In this document: in pieces, positions 6,025 to 7,501 of the stretch | Position numbering within the stretch: the stretch's first letter is position 1 | Layout of the letters: the number at the start of each line of letters is the position of its first letter | Assembly (NCBI GenBank): GCA_945861235.1 | Contig: CAMATV010000160.1 | Span: forward strand, 1-7,501 | Length of the DNA stretch: 7,501 nucleotides | From: Opitutus sp. GAS368 | Lineage (GTDB): Bacteria; Verrucomicrobiota; Verrucomicrobiia; Opitutales; Opitutaceae | Direction of reading: 5' to 3' | Notes under the pieces: model-generated | What the model saw: only the letters and a program-made list of their open reading frames with translations | Told to the model about the DNA's origin: nothing | Database searches by the model: none | Made by a program: the position numbers and the translations under genes

Positions 6025-6063
6025 GCCGAGCCCGCGATCGAGCGAGTCAACTCGCCCCTTTTC

Positions 6064-6098
6064 AAACCCTCCGGCAACGGAGGGTTTTTTTGTTTTTT
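6064..6098 (+). terminator. Intrinsic terminator of the L36-L31 operon
   Basis: AAACCCTCCG (6064-6073) and CGGAGGGTTT (6078-6087) form a perfect 10-bp stem closed by a GCAA (GNRA) tetraloop. The T run starts within the stem's 3' end at 6085-6091 and resumes after one G through 6098. It begins 40 bases after the L31 stop, the expected place to end that transcript. There is no comparable T run on the other strand, so it acts rightward. Confidence 0.95.
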
Positions 6099-6115
6099 CG
6101 TGACGGTGCGTCCGC

Positions 6116-6142
6116 TTGACGCGGGGCAGCCCGGCCGGCTGC
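6116..6142 (+). promoter_or_regulatory. Possible promoter and 17-bp inverted repeat before the DUF1015 gene
   Basis: After the terminator the next gene needs its own promoter. TTGACG (6116-6121) is a fair -35, but no good -10 follows at 17-18 bases (CTGCAT or TGCATG near 6139). Immediately downstream, GCAGCC (6126-6131) and GGCTGC (6137-6142) form a perfect inverted repeat with a 5-base centre, ending 14 bases before the ATG. It could be an operator or a leader hairpin hiding the start. Confidence 0.28.
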
Positions 6143-6156
6143 ATGGCGGGCTTTCC

Positions 6157-7374
6157 ATGAGAATTCGCGCCTTCCAGGGTCTCGTTCCCAATCCTGTGCA
6201 CACGTCAGAAGTGGCCTGCGTGCCCTATGATGTCGTCAACGCCACCGAGGCCGCGGCCCTCGCGGTCGGCAAACCGCGCAGCCTGTTGCACGTCGACCGC
6301 GCGGAGATTGATCTCCCGGCCGACACCCATCCTTACAGCGACAGCGTGTATGCGAAGGCGCACGAAAACCTCGTCGCCTTGCAACACAACGGCTCGCTCG
6401 GTCGCGAGACCGGCCCGTGCCTCTATGTCTATGAGCAGCGGATGGGCACGCACCGCCAACGCGGGTTGGTCGCGGTCTGTCACGTCGAGGACTACGACGC
6501 GGAGCTCATCAAGAAGCATGAGAAGACGCGGAAGGACAAAGAGGACGATCGCACCAAACTCATCGACACGCTCAGTGCGAATACGGGCCCGGTGTTTCTC
6601 ACCTATCGCGACGAAGCCGGGGTCACCGCGCTCGTCAACGCCCAGGTGAAGGAGACCCCGCTCCACGATTTCACGGCACCGGACGGCATTCAGCACACCG
6701 TGTGGCGGGTGGCGGGTGGCGCCGAGTGGGTGCAGGCCTTTGGCCGCGTACCCGTGACCTACATCGCGGACGGTCATCACCGGGCGGCGAGTGCGGCGCG
6801 CGTAGCCCGCGCACGGCGCGAGCGCAATCCTCAGCATACCGGCAGCGAGGATTACAATTGGTTCCTGTGCGTGCTCTTCCCAGCGAGCGAGCTGAAGATT
6901 CTGCCCTATAACCGCATCGTCGTAGACTTGAACGGTCTTCAGCCAGTCGAGCTGCTGGCAAAGGTGCAGACTATTTTTGGCGGGCTCACCGAGAACGCCG
7001 CGCCGACCCCCACCGCGATCGGCCACGTAAGCATGTATCTCGCGGGAAAATGGTATGGGCTCCGCTGTCCGCTCGATCCCCAGGCGGATCCGGTCGGACG
7101 GCTCGACGTGAGCGTCCTCCAAGACAGATTACTCGCGCCCATCCTCGGGATCGCAGATGTGCGGACGAGTAAGCGGATCGATTTTGTGGGCGGTATCCGC
7201 GGCACGGCAGAATTGGTGAAACGCATCGATGCCGAGGGCGGCGTCGCGTTTTCGATGTTCCCCGTGACCCTGGGCCAACTGATGGATATTTCGGATGCCG
7301 GCCAGATCATGCCACCGAAGAGCACGTGGTTTGAGCCGAAGCTGCGCTCAGGATTGTTCATTCACACGTTCTGA
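6157..7374 (+). CDS. DUF1015 family protein (ParB/sulfiredoxin-like ADGHHR motif)
   Basis: The 405-residue protein has full DUF1015 length. It starts with MRIRAFQGLVPNP and VPYDVVN (22-28), has a charged stretch HEKTRKDKEDDRTKLID (121-137) that is usual in the family, the hallmark IADGHHRAASA (203-213), YNRIVVDLNG, and ends in a conserved-looking MPPKSTWFEPKLRSGLF block. Family members are often encoded beside serine-biosynthesis genes (serA, serC); none is visible here, though the right flank is short. GHHR plus a following Ala resembles the nucleotide-binding motif of the ParB/sulfiredoxin fold, which includes free serine kinases, so an ATP- or ADP-using enzyme is a reasonable guess. The function is not established. 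An in-frame ATG/GTG-type start near 6100 would add 19 unconserved residues and lie against the preceding terminator, so the ATG at 6157 is preferred. No signal peptide or membrane segment. Confidence 0.9.
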   Translation: MRIRAFQGLVPNPVHTSEVACVPYDVVNATEAAALAVGKPRSLLHVDRAEIDLPADTHPYSDSVYAKAHENLVALQHNGSLGRETGPCLYVYEQRMGTHRQRGLVAVCHVEDYDAELIKKHEKTRKDKEDDRTKLIDTLSANTGPVFLTYRDEAGVTALVNAQVKETPLHDFTAPDGIQHTVWRVAGGAEWVQAFGRVPVTYIADGHHRAASAARVARARRERNPQHTGSEDYNWFLCVLFPASELKILPYNRIVVDLNGLQPVELLAKVQTIFGGLTENAAPTPTAIGHVSMYLAGKWYGLRCPLDPQADPVGRLDVSVLQDRLLAPILGIADVRTSKRIDFVGGIRGTAELVKRIDAEGGVAFSMFPVTLGQLMDISDAGQIMPPKSTWFEPKLRSGLFIHTF

Positions 7375-7445
7375 TCGAATCTCGCCGGTGCAATTTTCAG
7401 TGCGCCGAGACTTGCGCAGCGGGAGGGAGATCGTTTGGTAACGCC

Positions 7446-7501
7446 ATGCTTCGCCTCCCCTCTGCAGCATTCCGCGCTCTAGCCGGAAGTTTTTTCCTGC
7501 T
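7446..7501 (+). CDS. Possible start of an exported protein, cut by the right window edge
   Basis: From the ATG at 7446 the frame stays open to the edge for 18 codons, reading MLRLPSAAFRALAGSFFL. A basic start followed by a hydrophobic run looks like the beginning of a signal peptide or membrane anchor. GGGAGGGAG at 7421-7429 is purine-rich but 16 bases upstream, too far for a normal ribosome-binding site. With so few codons, chance cannot be excluded. The 71 bases from the DUF1015 stop to this ATG show no clear terminator. Confidence 0.35.
   Translation, partial: MLRLPSAAFRALAGSFFL

Noticed and set aside
6205..7122. A 305-codon minus-strand frame inside the DUF1015 gene
   Set aside because: The plus strand encodes a full-length DUF1015 protein with family motifs; the antisense frame shows none.
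7380..7410. TCTCG and CGAGA arms after the DUF1015 gene as a terminator
   Set aside because: The arms are only 5 bp with a loop of about 21 bases, and no T run follows.

Overview
This is about 7.5 kb of GC-rich bacterial chromosome with tightly packed genes. The gene set, the high GC content, and start sites with almost no Shine-Dalgarno sequence suggest a Verrucomicrobiota genome, perhaps Opitutaceae. That assignment rests on recalled family resemblance, not on a search. I see no tRNA, rRNA, CRISPR array, insertion sequence or phage gene.

The left 4.4 kb reads leftward (minus strand). From a divergent control region at 4421-4480 it runs: a SAM-dependent methyltransferase, an FAD oxidoreductase of the geranylgeranyl-reductase/hydroxylase type, a type III polyketide synthase (chalcone synthase fold), and a Nif3/YbgI dinuclear-metal protein. 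The first three junctions are a 4-base ATGA overlap, a 1-base gap and a 3-base gap, so these four genes are almost certainly one translationally coupled operon. After 79 bases come aroQ (type II 3-dehydroquinate dehydratase) and, 4 bases later, a NusG-like antitermination paralogue cut by the left window edge. The core looks like a small biosynthetic cassette: the synthase makes a pyrone, resorcinol or similar ring, and the methyltransferase and flavoenzyme tailor it. This resembles the Streptomyces Srs phenolic-lipid logic. The product itself cannot be read from the sequence.

The right part reads rightward (plus strand). A deoxycytidylate-deaminase-family zinc enzyme is followed 14 bases later by a YqgE/AlgH (UPF0301) protein. 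After a 104-base gap holding a hairpin and a promoter-like inverted repeat comes a two-gene ribosomal-protein operon. It encodes L36 and L31, both in the form that lacks the zinc-binding cysteines, and it ends in a textbook intrinsic terminator. The next gene encodes a complete DUF1015 protein with a ParB/sulfiredoxin-like ADGHHR motif. The window closes with the first codons of a possible exported protein.

The points most worth a second look are the compact PKS-oxidoreductase-methyltransferase operon with Nif3 attached, the zinc-independent L36-L31 pair behind a 23-bp inverted repeat, and the near absence of Shine-Dalgarno motifs at all eleven assigned full or 5'-complete starts.
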